Below, piece after piece: positions 8,653 to 16,046 of a DNA stretch of 64,000 nucleotides. The translations under genes were made by a program, and so were the position numbers. The notes under the pieces were generated by a model. It saw only the letters and a list, made by a program, of their open reading frames with translations, had not been told where the DNA came from and made no database searches. Source of the stretch: Croceibacterium segetis (GTDB lineage: Bacteria > Pseudomonadota > Alphaproteobacteria > Sphingomonadales > Sphingomonadaceae); contig NZ_JAANOZ010000004.1 of assembly GCF_011320115.1 (NCBI RefSeq), forward strand, positions 1 to 64,000. Direction: 5' to 3'. How positions within the stretch are numbered: position 1 is the first letter of the stretch; every line of letters starts with the position of its first letter.

Positions 8653-9249
8653 ATGCCCTACTTCATCCGCGTTCTGAGTCCTGAGGCACGCCCTGTGCCG
8701 GCCCGCGAACTTGCGTCTGCCGTGGAGCATCTGAATTGCCATCTGACGGGCGACGTGAGCTCGCCAGAGTGGGCTGAACTCGAAGTGACCGATAAATCAG
8801 GTCGAACTCTTTTCGCGATCGAGCGAAGCGAGGTCCGTGAAGGAAGCCTCGCGCGCGATGAATTGCTGGAGTTTGAGGAAGAGGTTTCCGAGAGCGAGCC
8901 GGTCTCCGCAGCGAATTGGCTTTGCAGTTACTTGCCGACGGTGCGGACAATCTACGCGTTTCAAATCCTGGATGCGATCTACTCCGGCAACGGCTGGGAA
9001 GTGCTGGGAGCGGTCAGGAACACGATCTGGGCAGAGGCTGGCGGTGTTATCCAAGCGGACGGCGAAGGCTTTTCCAACGAAGACGGCTATCACATCCTTT
9101 GGCAGTTCTCCGACGATGTCACCGGCGACTGGTGGATGGCTGTACTTGACGATGGTGATTGGGTCGCCTTCCAAATGGATCTGGGCAATCCAGCCCACCG
9201 GTCGGCTTTCAAGGCTGGACGTATTCCCGATGGGGTGCAACTCGCCTGA
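8653..9249 (+). CDS. Hypothetical protein inside the hydroquinone cluster
   Basis: 198 residues, not recognised. It is acidic, without signal peptide or membrane segment. The second half is rich in Trp, Gly and Asp (for example TGDWWMAVLDDGDWVAFQMD), which suggests a small beta-rich soluble domain. It lies between the dioxygenase subunits and the semialdehyde dehydrogenase, 29 bases after one and 42 before the other. Its codon use is visibly less GC-biased than both neighbours, so it may have been inserted into the operon. It could be a sensor, an immunity-like protein or a pathway accessory; none of these is supported by a motif. Confidence 0.65.
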   Translation: MPYFIRVLSPEARPVPARELASAVEHLNCHLTGDVSSPEWAELEVTDKSGRTLFAIERSEVREGSLARDELLEFEEEVSESEPVSAANWLCSYLPTVRTIYAFQILDAIYSGNGWEVLGAVRNTIWAEAGGVIQADGEGFSNEDGYHILWQFSDDVTGDWWMAVLDDGDWVAFQMDLGNPAHRSAFKAGRIPDGVQLA

Positions 9250-9291
9250 GGCCTTTCCACCAACCTCAATCGCAATTCAAAAGGCTTGCTG

Positions 9292-10719
9292 ATGCCCCTT
9301 ATCGAGGACACCCGCTTCTGCATCGACGGCTCATGGGTGGACCGCCCGGACGCTCCGCGCATCGCCGTTACCAACCCGGCCACCGAAGAAGTGATCGGCC
9401 ACATCGCCGCCGGCTCGGCTACCGATGTCGATCTCGCCGTTTCGGCGGCGCGGCGGGCGTTTGAGTCCTATTCGAAGTGGCCGGTGGCCGAGCGGCTGTC
9501 GCTGCTGGAGCGGGTCAGGGGCCTGCTCGAAGAACGCACCGAGCAGTTCGCGCAAGCGATCACCGCCGAGATGGGCGCGCCGATCGGGTTTGCGCGGGCG
9601 GGGCAGGTCTATTTCGGGGTCGAGCACGTCCGCGTGGCGATCGAGGTGCTGAGCGAGTTCGCGTTCGAGGAAGAGGTCGACGGCATCCACGTGCGGCGCG
9701 AGGCCGTCGGCGTCGTCGGCGCGATCACGCCGTGGAACTGGCCGCTGTACCAGATCACCGCCAAGGTCGCCCCGGCGCTCGCCGCCGGTTGCACGGTGGT
9801 GCTGAAGCCGAGCGAGCTGTCGCCGTTCTCGGCACTGCTGTTCGCGCAAGTGATGCACGATGCCGGCGCGCCTCCCGGCGTGTTCAACCTCGTCAACGGC
9901 ACCGGCGATGTCGTCGGTAACGCGCTGTCGGGCCATCCCGGCGTCGACATGGTCAGTTTCACCGGCTCGACCCGCGCGGGTGTTCTGGTGGCGCAGAACG
10001 CCGCGAAAACGGTCAAGCGCGTGGTGCAGGAACTCGGCGGCAAGTCGCCCAACGTGTTCCTGCCCGACGCCGATTTCGCCACCGCGGTGCCCAAAGGCGT
10101 GCTTGGCATGATGCGCAACTGCGGCCAGTCGTGCGCCTCGCCGACGCGGATGGTGGTGCCGGCTGCGCGCTTGGCCGAGGTGGAGGCGCTGGCCACCGAG
10201 GCGGCCGAGGGGATCGTCGTCGGCGATCCGCTCGACGAAGGTTCTTTCCTCGGCCCTCTCGCCAACGGCGCGCAGTTCGCCAAGGTGCAGGAGCTGATCC
10301 AGGTGGGCATCGACGAAGGCGCCAAGCTGCTCACCGGCGGCCCGGGGCGTCCGAACGGCCTCAACCGCGGCTATTTCGCCCGGCCGACCGTGTTCTCCGA
10401 AGTCACGCCCGAAATGCGCATCGCGCAGGAGGAGATCTTCGGCCCGGTCCTCGTCATCCAGCCCTATCAGGACGAAGCAGACGCGGTACGCATCGCCAAC
10501 GCTACCGTTTACGGCCTCTCCAGCCACGTCCAATCCGCCGACCAGGAGGCCGCCCGACGCGTGGCCCGGCAAATCCGCGCGGGGCAGGTGCACATCAATT
10601 ATCCTGCGTGGTCCGGCTACGCGCCGTTCGGCGGCTACAAGATGAGCGGCAACGGGCGCGAATACGGCAGGTTCGCGCTCGAGGAGTACCTCGAGGTGAA
10701 GGCGATCCTGGGATATTGA
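9292..10719 (+). CDS. Aldehyde dehydrogenase, probable 4-hydroxymuconic semialdehyde dehydrogenase
   Basis: 475 residues from the ATG at 9292; an in-frame TTG two codons earlier is less likely. Family motifs are present: TPWNWPLYQ, FTGSTRAG (NAD-binding), QELGGKSPN with the general-base Glu near 247, the catalytic Cys near 281 in GQSCASP, and EEIFGPV. Placed after a hydroquinone dioxygenase, it fits the HapE/PnpE role: NAD-dependent oxidation of 4-hydroxymuconic semialdehyde to maleylacetate. The family call is certain and the substrate is inferred from context. Confidence 0.88.
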   Translation: MPLIEDTRFCIDGSWVDRPDAPRIAVTNPATEEVIGHIAAGSATDVDLAVSAARRAFESYSKWPVAERLSLLERVRGLLEERTEQFAQAITAEMGAPIGFARAGQVYFGVEHVRVAIEVLSEFAFEEEVDGIHVRREAVGVVGAITPWNWPLYQITAKVAPALAAGCTVVLKPSELSPFSALLFAQVMHDAGAPPGVFNLVNGTGDVVGNALSGHPGVDMVSFTGSTRAGVLVAQNAAKTVKRVVQELGGKSPNVFLPDADFATAVPKGVLGMMRNCGQSCASPTRMVVPAARLAEVEALATEAAEGIVVGDPLDEGSFLGPLANGAQFAKVQELIQVGIDEGAKLLTGGPGRPNGLNRGYFARPTVFSEVTPEMRIAQEEIFGPVLVIQPYQDEADAVRIANATVYGLSSHVQSADQEAARRVARQIRAGQVHINYPAWSGYAPFGGYKMSGNGREYGRFALEEYLEVKAILGY

Positions 10720-10735
10720 GGCCGCCGCATCGGCC

Positions 10736-11260
10736 ATGAGCCGCAAGTCGTCCTTCGCCCCCGTCGTTGCACCCGGCACGCGCCTGCTCATTCTCGGCAG
10801 CCTGCCGGGCGAGCGCTCGCTGGCCGAGCGCCGCTACTACGCGCATCCGCGGAACCAATTCTGGCGGCTGGTCGGCTCGGCGATTGGGCGCGATCTCGAG
10901 GCGCTCGAGTACGAAGCGCGGCTTGAGGCACTGCTCGCGGCGGGGATCGGGCTGTGGGACACCGTCGCCTCGGCCACGCGCACAGGCAGCCTCGATGCGG
11001 CGATCCGCGAGGCGGAGCACAATCCGCTCGCCGAGTTGGTCGCCACCCTGCCCGAGTTGCGCGCGTTGGCGTTCAACGGGGCGACTTCGGCGAAGATCGG
11101 CATGACCGCGCTCGCCGGGAGCCATCTCGCTCTGCTGCCGCTGCCTTCGTCGAGCCCGGCTTACGCTTCCATGCCGTTCGCCGAGAAACGCCGGCTGTGG
11201 GCGGCGATAGGCGAATTCCTCAGGCCCCCTCTTGCCTCGCGCGCGGGCCAGCCCCAATGA
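10736..11260 (+). CDS. DNA-deoxyinosine (hypoxanthine) glycosylase, UDG superfamily
   Basis: 174 residues. GSLPGERSLAERRYYAHPRN with the following QFW, near residues 22-44, and LPSSSPAY near 136-143 are the two active-site motifs of the hypoxanthine-DNA glycosylase branch of the uracil-DNA glycosylase superfamily. The enzyme removes deaminated bases such as hypoxanthine, starting base-excision repair. It begins 16 bases after the dehydrogenase, probably by chance co-transcription. Older annotations would call it a Mug/TDG-like glycosylase. Confidence 0.85.
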   Translation: MSRKSSFAPVVAPGTRLLILGSLPGERSLAERRYYAHPRNQFWRLVGSAIGRDLEALEYEARLEALLAAGIGLWDTVASATRTGSLDAAIREAEHNPLAELVATLPELRALAFNGATSAKIGMTALAGSHLALLPLPSSSPAYASMPFAEKRRLWAAIGEFLRPPLASRAGQPQ

Positions 11261-11267
11261 AAGCGCC

Positions 11268-11429
11268 ATGACCAAACGCACCTCCACCACCGGCAAAGCG
11301 GTGATCGCCGGCGCCATCGGTTCGGCCGCGGTGGCCGCCGCGCTGCTCTACGCCAGTCGGCGCAAGAAGAAGCACAAGCCGACCCAGCCCGGCCCGATCC
11401 CGTCCGGCGAGCCCCCAGAAACCGATTGA
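11268..11429 (+). CDS. Small single-span membrane protein
   Basis: 53 residues from the ATG at 11268, 7 bases after the glycosylase stop. One membrane helix at about 11-29 is followed by a strongly basic stretch (RRKKKHK) and a Pro-rich tail, giving N-out or N-in topology with a cytoplasmic basic tail. An in-frame upstream TTG would overlap the previous gene and is less likely. It lies 13 bases before leuD. The family is not recognised. Confidence 0.6.
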   Translation: MTKRTSTTGKAVIAGAIGSAAVAAALLYASRRKKKHKPTQPGPIPSGEPPETD

Positions 11430-11442
11430 GGCAGACCGATTG

Positions 11443-12045
11443 ATGGAACCCGTCCGCCATGTCGAAGGCCGCGCTTATCCGTTCGGCCGCCAGAACGTCG
11501 ACACCGACGTGATCATCCCCGCGAGCTGGCTCAAGACGGTCACTCGCGAGGGGCTCGGGCGTGGAGCGTTCGAGACGGTCCGCAAGGAACCCGGCAACGT
11601 ATTCGACGACCCGCGCTGGGCCGGCGCACCGATCATTATTGCCGGCGACAACTTCGGCTGCGGCTCGAGCCGCGAGCACGCCGCCTGGGCGCTGCTCGAC
11701 ATGGGCGTCAAGGCGGTGATCGCGCCGAGCTTCTCCGACATCTTCGCCGGCAACGCGTTCAAGAACGGCATCCTCACAGTGGCGCTGCCGCAGCCGGCGA
11801 TCGACCGGCTGATGGAAGTGGCCGAAACCGATCCGATCAGCATCGACGTCGAGCATCAGGTCGTGACGACCCCGTTCCAGGATCGTTTCACCTTCGATAT
11901 CGATCCCTTCCGCAAGCACTGCCTGGTCGAAGGGCTCGACGAGGTTGCGCTGACCCTGACCCGTGGGGCGCAGATCGAAGCCTACGAGGCGCGCCAGCGC
12001 GCCGAGCAGCCGTGGGTTGTGCGCGGAACCGGACTTGCCGCGTGA
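11443..12045 (+). CDS. leuD: 3-isopropylmalate dehydratase small subunit
   Basis: 200 residues from the ATG at 11443. The sequence shows the LeuD swivel domain: [15 protein letters not shown] at the start and [17 protein letters not shown] near residues 68-84, the substrate-binding loop. With LeuC it isomerises 2-isopropylmalate to 3-isopropylmalate in leucine biosynthesis. LeuC is not adjacent in this window, so the two subunit genes are separated or the neighbourhood has been rearranged. Length and motifs are normal for the family. Confidence 0.93.
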   Translation: MEPVRHVEGRAYPFGRQNVDTDVIIPASWLKTVTREGLGRGAFETVRKEPGNVFDDPRWAGAPIIIAGDNFGCGSSREHAAWALLDMGVKAVIAPSFSDIFAGNAFKNGILTVALPQPAIDRLMEVAETDPISIDVEHQVVTTPFQDRFTFDIDPFRKHCLVEGLDEVALTLTRGAQIEAYEARQRAEQPWVVRGTGLAA

Positions 12046-12091
12046 CGGCGCTTGGCGCTAACGGCGCAACACACCACTCAAGGGGCCCAAG

Positions 12092-12415
12092 ATGACCGAT
12101 TTCAACGATCGTGAACGCGGAGAAGAAGCCAAGTTCGCCCACGATGAGGACATGGCCTTCCGCGTCGCCGCGCGGCGCAACCGGCTGCTCGGCCAATGGG
12201 CGGCGGAAAAGATGGGTCTGACGCCCGAAGAGACCGCGGCCTACGCCAGCGAAGTCGTCCAGGCGGAGTTCGAGGAAGCCGGCGACGAGGACGTGATCCG
12301 CAAGGTGCTTGGCGACCTGACAAGCGCCGGCTGCGAGATCGACGAAGCGGGGGTGCGCGCCGCGCTCGAGGACAAGAGCGTCGAGGCGCGCCGGCAGCTG
12401 ATGGGCGGCGTCTGA
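12092..12415 (+). CDS. DUF1476 protein, F1-ATPase inhibitor (zeta subunit)
   Basis: 107 residues beginning MTDFNDRERGEEAKFAHDED, the hallmark of DUF1476. In Paracoccus this family is the zeta subunit, an inhibitor of reverse rotation of F1Fo-ATP synthase that is specific to Alphaproteobacteria. The N-terminal inhibitory segment and the all-helical body are complete. AGGGGCC precedes the ATG. It is followed by bolA with ATG overlapping TGA (TGATG), so the pair is co-translated. The link between respiration control and iron-sulfur handling is suggestive but not proven. Confidence 0.9.
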   Translation: MTDFNDRERGEEAKFAHDEDMAFRVAARRNRLLGQWAAEKMGLTPEETAAYASEVVQAEFEEAGDEDVIRKVLGDLTSAGCEIDEAGVRAALEDKSVEARRQLMGGV

Positions 12416-12648
12416 TGGCGATGCCGGCGGCCGAGATCGAGGCTTTGATCAAGGCCGCGTTGCCCGATGCCGAAGTCGAGATCGTCTCGCTGGTCGATGA
12501 CGGCGACCATTACCGGGCGCACGTCGTCAGCGGCGCGTTCGCCGGGAAGAGCCGGGTGCAGCAACACAAGCTGGTCTATGACGCGCTCGGCGGGCGCATG
12601 GGGGGCGAGCTGCACGCCTTGCAACTGACCACCGCCCTCCCCAACTGA
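12415..12648 (+). CDS. bolA: BolA family protein
   Basis: 77 residues. It contains the class-II KH-like BolA fold, with the conserved [20 protein letters not shown] and the invariant His of the QQHKLVY helix. BolA proteins bind monothiol glutaredoxins through a shared [2Fe-2S] cluster. A CGFS glutaredoxin gene follows 35 bases downstream, which supports that pairing. A second in-frame ATG lies two codons later (12421). The small size is nearer to the IbaG/YrbA subgroup than to E. coli BolA. Confidence 0.88.
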   Translation: MAMPAAEIEALIKAALPDAEVEIVSLVDDGDHYRAHVVSGAFAGKSRVQQHKLVYDALGGRMGGELHALQLTTALPN

Positions 12649-12683
12649 CTTTTCACATCCTGTTCCAGTTCAAGGTCCTGATA

Positions 12684-13010
12684 ATGTCCGACGCCAACCA
12701 GCGCATTTCGCAGATCGTCAACGAGCACGACATCGTGCTGTTCATGAAGGGCACGCCGCTCTTCCCGCAATGCGGCTTCTCGAGCAAGGCGGTGGCGATC
12801 CTCGAGCACTGCGGTGCCGACTTCGAGAGCGTCGACGTGCTCCAGGACATGGAAGTACGCCAAGGCATCAAGGCCTATTCCGATTGGCCGACAATCCCGC
12901 AGCTCTACGTAAAGGGCGAATTCGTCGGCGGCAGCGACATCATGATGGAGATGTACGAAGCCGGCGAACTGCAGCAGCTTCTTCAGGAGAAGGTCGGCAG
13001 CGCTTCGTGA
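12684..13010 (+). CDS. grxD: Monothiol glutaredoxin (CGFS type)
   Basis: 108 residues. [21 protein letters not shown] contains the CGFS active site with Cys30, and [19 protein letters not shown] is the cis-Pro and glutathione-binding region. CGFS glutaredoxins carry and pass on [2Fe-2S] clusters and work with BolA. The gene follows bolA directly and ends at a large GC-rich hairpin (13029-13075). Family and role are well supported. Confidence 0.93.
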   Translation: MSDANQRISQIVNEHDIVLFMKGTPLFPQCGFSSKAVAILEHCGADFESVDVLQDMEVRQGIKAYSDWPTIPQLYVKGEFVGGSDIMMEMYEAGELQQLLQEKVGSAS

Positions 13011-13028
13011 TCCGGAAGGGTCTTCGGG

Positions 13029-13075
13029 GAGGCGGGGCCACTGGAGACTAGGGGACCGGGGACTAGCCCCGCCTC
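13029..13075. terminator. GC-rich hairpin after grxD
   Basis: GAGGCGGGGC and GCCCCGCCTC form a 10-bp perfect stem, with a further partial stem (GACTAGGGG and a matching arm) in the loop. There is no clear T-run, so it could be a weak terminator of grxD. On the minus strand it lies just downstream of a sigma-54-like site at 13098-13114, so it could also be part of a short RNA. Confidence 0.5.
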
Positions 13076-13097
13076 TGTTCGAAGACAGCTCTACAAA

Positions 13098-13114
13098 TGC
13101 ACGAGCCGTGCCAG
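13098..13114 (-). promoter_or_regulatory. Sigma-54-type promoter (second copy), antisense side of grxD
   Basis: On the minus strand the site reads CTGGCACGGCTCGTGCA, with the GG and GC dinucleotides 12 bases apart, as in -24/-12 promoters (TGGCAC-N5-TTGC). It is almost identical to the site upstream of the pspC operon (14787-14803). Predicted transcription would start near 13087 and run towards the 3' end of grxD. No minus-strand gene follows, so it may drive a short RNA or be a relic. Confidence 0.5.
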
Positions 13115-13410
13115 TTTCGTCCGGTCCAGCTTTTCCGCCCCACACGATGGTTGGCGAGTCATTAACGCCATCCGTTCATGTAAAGGATCCCGACAGTGGC
13201 GGCCCCGCTGGCGCGGGACGCGCTTCGACGGCGGACTGGTCGGGCGCAATATCGGGGTGAATGAGCTTGAGACAAAGGCCAAGCCGAGGAATTCGCTGAG
13301 GAACCTTTCAGCGATCCGCCGAATGGTCCACTTTAGAGCCGACTAACTTTCGACATATTGTTTCAACTCAAACACTTGCCGAAAAGGCGCCGGCAATCGG
13401 CGAGGCAAGC
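13115..13410. other. Intergenic stretch, no gene supported
   Basis: About 300 bases between the sigma-54-like site and the tiny ORF at 13411. Codon-like periodicity is weak and no frame on either strand resembles a protein. A 63-residue minus-strand frame (13091-13282) is rejected. The AT-rich part around 13345-13375 could hold a promoter for the downstream small ORF. Confidence 0.4.
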
Positions 13411-13503
13411 GTGCGGCTCAGATTTGAAACCGTTTTTCTGACGCTCGTGTGGATTGCGGTTCTCCTGCTGGTGGTGCTCTACCCTCATTTCATCGGCGAA
13501 TAA
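13411..13503 (+). CDS. Possible 30-residue membrane microprotein
   Basis: GTG start, 30 codons, TAA stop. The product has a basic N-terminus (MRLRFE), one membrane helix of about 17 residues (TLVWIAVLLLVVLY), and a short polar tail. Third codon positions are partly GC-biased, and the frame stops just before tRNA-Arg. It resembles single-helix microproteins, but there is no strong ribosome-binding site. Short ORFs of this composition can arise by chance. Confidence 0.35.
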   Translation: MRLRFETVFLTLVWIAVLLLVVLYPHFIGE

Positions 13504-13506
13504 GAT

Positions 13507-13583
13507 TGGCGCGCCCGGCAGGACTCGAACCTGCAACTCCAAGCTTAGAAGGCTCGTGCTCTATCCAGTTGAACTACGGGCGC
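13507..13583 (-). tRNA. tRNA-Arg (anticodon TCT)
   Basis: Reading the minus strand gives GCGCCCG for the 5' acceptor, a D-arm, the anticodon loop CTTCTAA with anticodon TCT, a T-arm containing GGTTCGAGTCC, and the 3' acceptor CGGGCGC. The discriminator base is G and CCA is encoded. It decodes AGA. The cloverleaf is complete. Confidence 0.95.
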
Positions 13584-13642
13584 GTGGGCAGGCGCAATAG
13601 CGTGCTTTGCGCGCGCGGCAAATCGGGTTAGTCGTGCCTTGC

Positions 13643-14389
13643 ATGACGGGGGACATCGCCAGGATCGACGGATCAACGGGCGGGGGGCGCACGTTCCGCT
13701 ATTTTGACTTCATGATGGCGGCGTTCGTCACCATCCTGCTGCTGTCGAACGTGATTGGCGCCGGCAAGGTGGCGGTGGTCAACCTGCCGGGGATCGGCCC
13801 GTGGCCGTTCGGCGCCGGGGTGCTGTTCTTCCCAGTCAGCTACGTGCTCGGCGACGTGCTGACCGAAGTCTACGGTTATGCTCACGCCCGCAGGTGCATC
13901 TGGGCCGGTTTCGCGGCGATGCTGTTCTTGGCCTTCATGTCGTGGGTCGTGGTGGCGCTGCCGCCGGCGGCAGACTGGGGCAACCAGGCGGCCTATGAGG
14001 CAGTGTTCGGGCAAGTGCCGCGGATCGTGTTCGCCTCGATCGCCGCATTCTGGGCCGGCGAGTTCGTCAACAGCTTCGTGCTGGCGAAGATGAAGATCTG
14101 GACGCAGGGGCGGATGCTGTGGACCCGCACGATCGGCTCGACGGTGTTTGGTGAGGGCGTCGATTCCGCGCTGTTCTATCCGCTGGCGTTCCTCGGAGCG
14201 ACCGGTTGGACCACCGAGCTGGTGATCACGGTGGCGCTGACTCAATGGGGCATCAAGACGCTGTGGGAAGCGGTACTGACCCCGGTAACTTATGGAATCG
14301 TCGGCTTTCTCAAGCGGCGCGAGGGGGTCGATGTGTTCGACACCGATACCGACTTCTCGCCGTTTCGCATCGGCGCGAAGGGCCGCTGA
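13643..14389 (+). CDS. Queuosine precursor transporter (YhhQ/VUT family)
   Basis: 248 residues from the ATG at 13643. It is a hydrophobic protein with about six membrane segments. Family landmarks are LLSNVIGAGKV near the start, FPVSYVLGDVLTEVYGY near residues 64-80, and the late GEGVDSALFYPLAFLG. The family imports the queuosine precursors preQ0/preQ1 for tRNA modification and was formerly annotated as an integral membrane VUT protein. queF, a later step of the same pathway, lies at 44435 in this window, so the cell may both make and import the precursor. The start could also be a few codons upstream. Confidence 0.87.
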   Translation: MTGDIARIDGSTGGGRTFRYFDFMMAAFVTILLLSNVIGAGKVAVVNLPGIGPWPFGAGVLFFPVSYVLGDVLTEVYGYAHARRCIWAGFAAMLFLAFMSWVVVALPPAADWGNQAAYEAVFGQVPRIVFASIAAFWAGEFVNSFVLAKMKIWTQGRMLWTRTIGSTVFGEGVDSALFYPLAFLGATGWTTELVITVALTQWGIKTLWEAVLTPVTYGIVGFLKRREGVDVFDTDTDFSPFRIGAKGR

Positions 14390-14394
14390 CGGAC

Positions 14395-14607
14395 TCAGTC
14401 CGCCAGCAGGCCGATCGCAAGGTAAACAACAACGAGGCTGCCAAAGCCGAACACCGTGCCGAGCACGAAGAGCAGGCGCCAGACCAGCGGATCGCCGCCG
14501 AAGCGGTTGGCCAGGCCGGCGCACACGCCCATCACCTTGCCATTAACCGTGTCGAGGTGGAACGCCGCGGGCGAAGTGCCTGGGTTCCGGTCTTGCAGCG
14601 CGCTCAT
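14395..14607 (-). CDS. PspC domain protein
   Basis: 70 residues. It consists almost entirely of one PspC domain: DTVNGKVMGVCAGLANRFG, then a hydrophobic helix ending in VVYLAIGLLAD. PspC proteins are inner-membrane sensors of the phage-shock (envelope stress) response. Its ATG overlaps the stop of the upstream 42-residue secreted peptide (ATGA). A sigma-54-type promoter lies upstream of that pair, which fits the PspF/sigma-54 control of psp genes. pspA and pspF themselves are not in the window. Confidence 0.87.
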   Translation of the reverse strand: MSALQDRNPGTSPAAFHLDTVNGKVMGVCAGLANRFGGDPLVWRLLFVLGTVFGFGSLVVVYLAIGLLAD

Positions 14608-14732
14608 GCGTACATCGCCTGGACGGCGTGGGCGGACGGCGGTGAGAAGCTCGCGACGACCATGAAGGTGCTCATGCTCAGCGCGGCGACGACCGCGAAA
14701 AGGCGCTGCGAAAAAGTCGAAGTGGCAGTCAT
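14604..14732 (-). CDS. Small secreted or membrane peptide in the pspC operon
   Basis: 42 residues from the ATG at 14732, preceded by GGGGA at good spacing. The product is mostly a hydrophobic segment (FAVVAALSMSTFMVVASF) followed by SPPSAHAVQAMYA, which fits either a signal peptide with an AHA cleavage site or a single-span membrane peptide. Its stop overlaps the start of pspC. The open frame extends further upstream, but that part lacks coding character and would run across the promoter. The family is unknown. Confidence 0.65.
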   Translation of the reverse strand: MTATSTFSQRLFAVVAALSMSTFMVVASFSPPSAHAVQAMYA

Positions 14733-14786
14733 TTCAATTCCCCTATGCTTCGTTCCAGCGGCCCTTCCGCCGGATGAACATAAGAT

Positions 14787-14803
14787 TGCATGAGCCGTGC
14801 CAG
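14787..14803 (-). promoter_or_regulatory. Sigma-54-type (-24/-12) promoter of the pspC operon
   Basis: The minus strand reads CTGGCACGGCTCATGCA. The invariant GG (-24) and GC (-12) are 12 bases apart and the -24 box TGGCACG is perfect. Transcription would begin near 14776, leaving a leader of about 45 bases before the 42-residue peptide gene. Psp operons elsewhere are RpoN/PspF dependent, so the site agrees with the downstream PspC gene. Confidence 0.75.
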
Positions 14804-14956
14804 TTTCGAGAAATGGCGGATTTCTGCCGTTTTGGCCCTTGATCTGGAAATGGTTGGAGTTCTTCATCGCGCCAATTTGGGATTTTTCACCACTAATCGG
14901 CAAACTCGCTTTTCCCGTGGCGCGTCGGGGCGCCCTGCCCTAACTCCGCATCATCC

Positions 14957-16045
14957 ATGGCGCTCGACCGCATCACTCTCGGCCACTTCCGCAACCACGC
15001 CGCGAGCCGCCTCGACGGCGCGAGCCACCTCAACTTGCTGATCGGCGAGAACGGCGCGGGCAAGACCAACGTGCTCGAAGCGCTTTCGCTGCTCGCCCCG
15101 GGACGGGGGCTACGGCGCGCTCCCTTGAACGAAATGGCGAGTAGCCGCGGGCCGGGCACCTTCGCGGTCAGCGCGACACTCGACTGCGAAGACGGCCGTG
15201 ACCCGGTCACTCTCGGTACCGGCACGCAGGCCGACCGCCCTCGCCGGCGCATCGTCCAGGTCAACGGCGCCGAGACCAGCGCCGTGGCTCTCGGCGAATG
15301 GTTGGCGGTGACCTGGCTGACCCCGGCGATGGACGGGCTATTCGGCGACAGCGCGGGCGCGCGGCGCCGTTACCTGGACCGGCTGGCGCTGGCGCTCGAC
15401 TCCGCGCACGCGCGTCATGCCTCGCGCTACGAGGGCGCCCTGCGCGAGCGCAATCGGTTGCTGGCGGAGGATGCCGAGCCCGACCCGCTGTGGCTCGATT
15501 CGATCGAGGCGCAACTGGCCGAGGCGGGCGCAGCATTGGCGGCGGGACGCGCCATGCTGGTCGAGCGGCTATCGGCCGAGCTCGCCTCGCTACCCGAAGC
15601 GCCGTTCGCGCGTCCGGCGTTGGCGCTGGCGGCTTCGGGTCCGCGAGGCGCTGCGGAACTGGCCGACGATCTCTTGCGACACCGCCGACGCGACCGCACC
15701 GCCCAGCGCACCCTCACCGGCCCGCATCGCGATGATTTGGAGGTAACGATGGCCGGCACGGGCATGCCAGCGGCGAGCTGCTCGACCGGCGAGCAGAAAG
15801 CGCTGCTGATCGCGATCACCCTCGCCCACGCCGGCCTCGCTGCCGCCGATCGCCCCGGCGTGCTGCTGCTCGACGAAGTCGCCGCGCACCTCGATCCCGT
15901 CCGCCGCGAAGCGTTGTTCGAGCGCCTCAGCGCCGGCAAGGCGCAAGCCTGGCTCACCGGAACCGAGCGCGCGCCGTTCGCGGGCCTGCTCGGTGAGGCC
16001 GCCACCTGGCGCGTCAGTGGCGGCCAGGTGGAACGGCTCTCTTAG
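14957..16045 (+). CDS. recF: DNA replication and repair protein RecF
   Basis: 362 residues. The N-terminus ALDRITLGHFRNH is characteristic. Walker A is GENGAGKTN at about residues 30-38, the signature motif SCSTGEQKALL is near 275, and Walker B is VLLLDEVAAHLD near 300. RecF binds ssDNA/dsDNA junctions and, with RecO and RecR, loads RecA at gaps. In many bacteria recF sits by dnaN and gyrB; here it stands alone, followed after a single base by the convergent TonB-receptor stop. Confidence 0.94.
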   Translation: MALDRITLGHFRNHAASRLDGASHLNLLIGENGAGKTNVLEALSLLAPGRGLRRAPLNEMASSRGPGTFAVSATLDCEDGRDPVTLGTGTQADRPRRRIVQVNGAETSAVALGEWLAVTWLTPAMDGLFGDSAGARRRYLDRLALALDSAHARHASRYEGALRERNRLLAEDAEPDPLWLDSIEAQLAEAGAALAAGRAMLVERLSAELASLPEAPFARPALALAASGPRGAAELADDLLRHRRRDRTAQRTLTGPHRDDLEVTMAGTGMPAASCSTGEQKALLIAITLAHAGLAAADRPGVLLLDEVAAHLDPVRREALFERLSAGKAQAWLTGTERAPFAGLLGEAATWRVSGGQVERLS

Positions 16046-16046
16046 C

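Noticed and set aside
9331-10791. 486-residue minus-strand open frame opposite the aldehyde dehydrogenase
   Set aside because: Composition is Arg/His/Ala shadow, and the sense strand is a complete aldehyde dehydrogenase.
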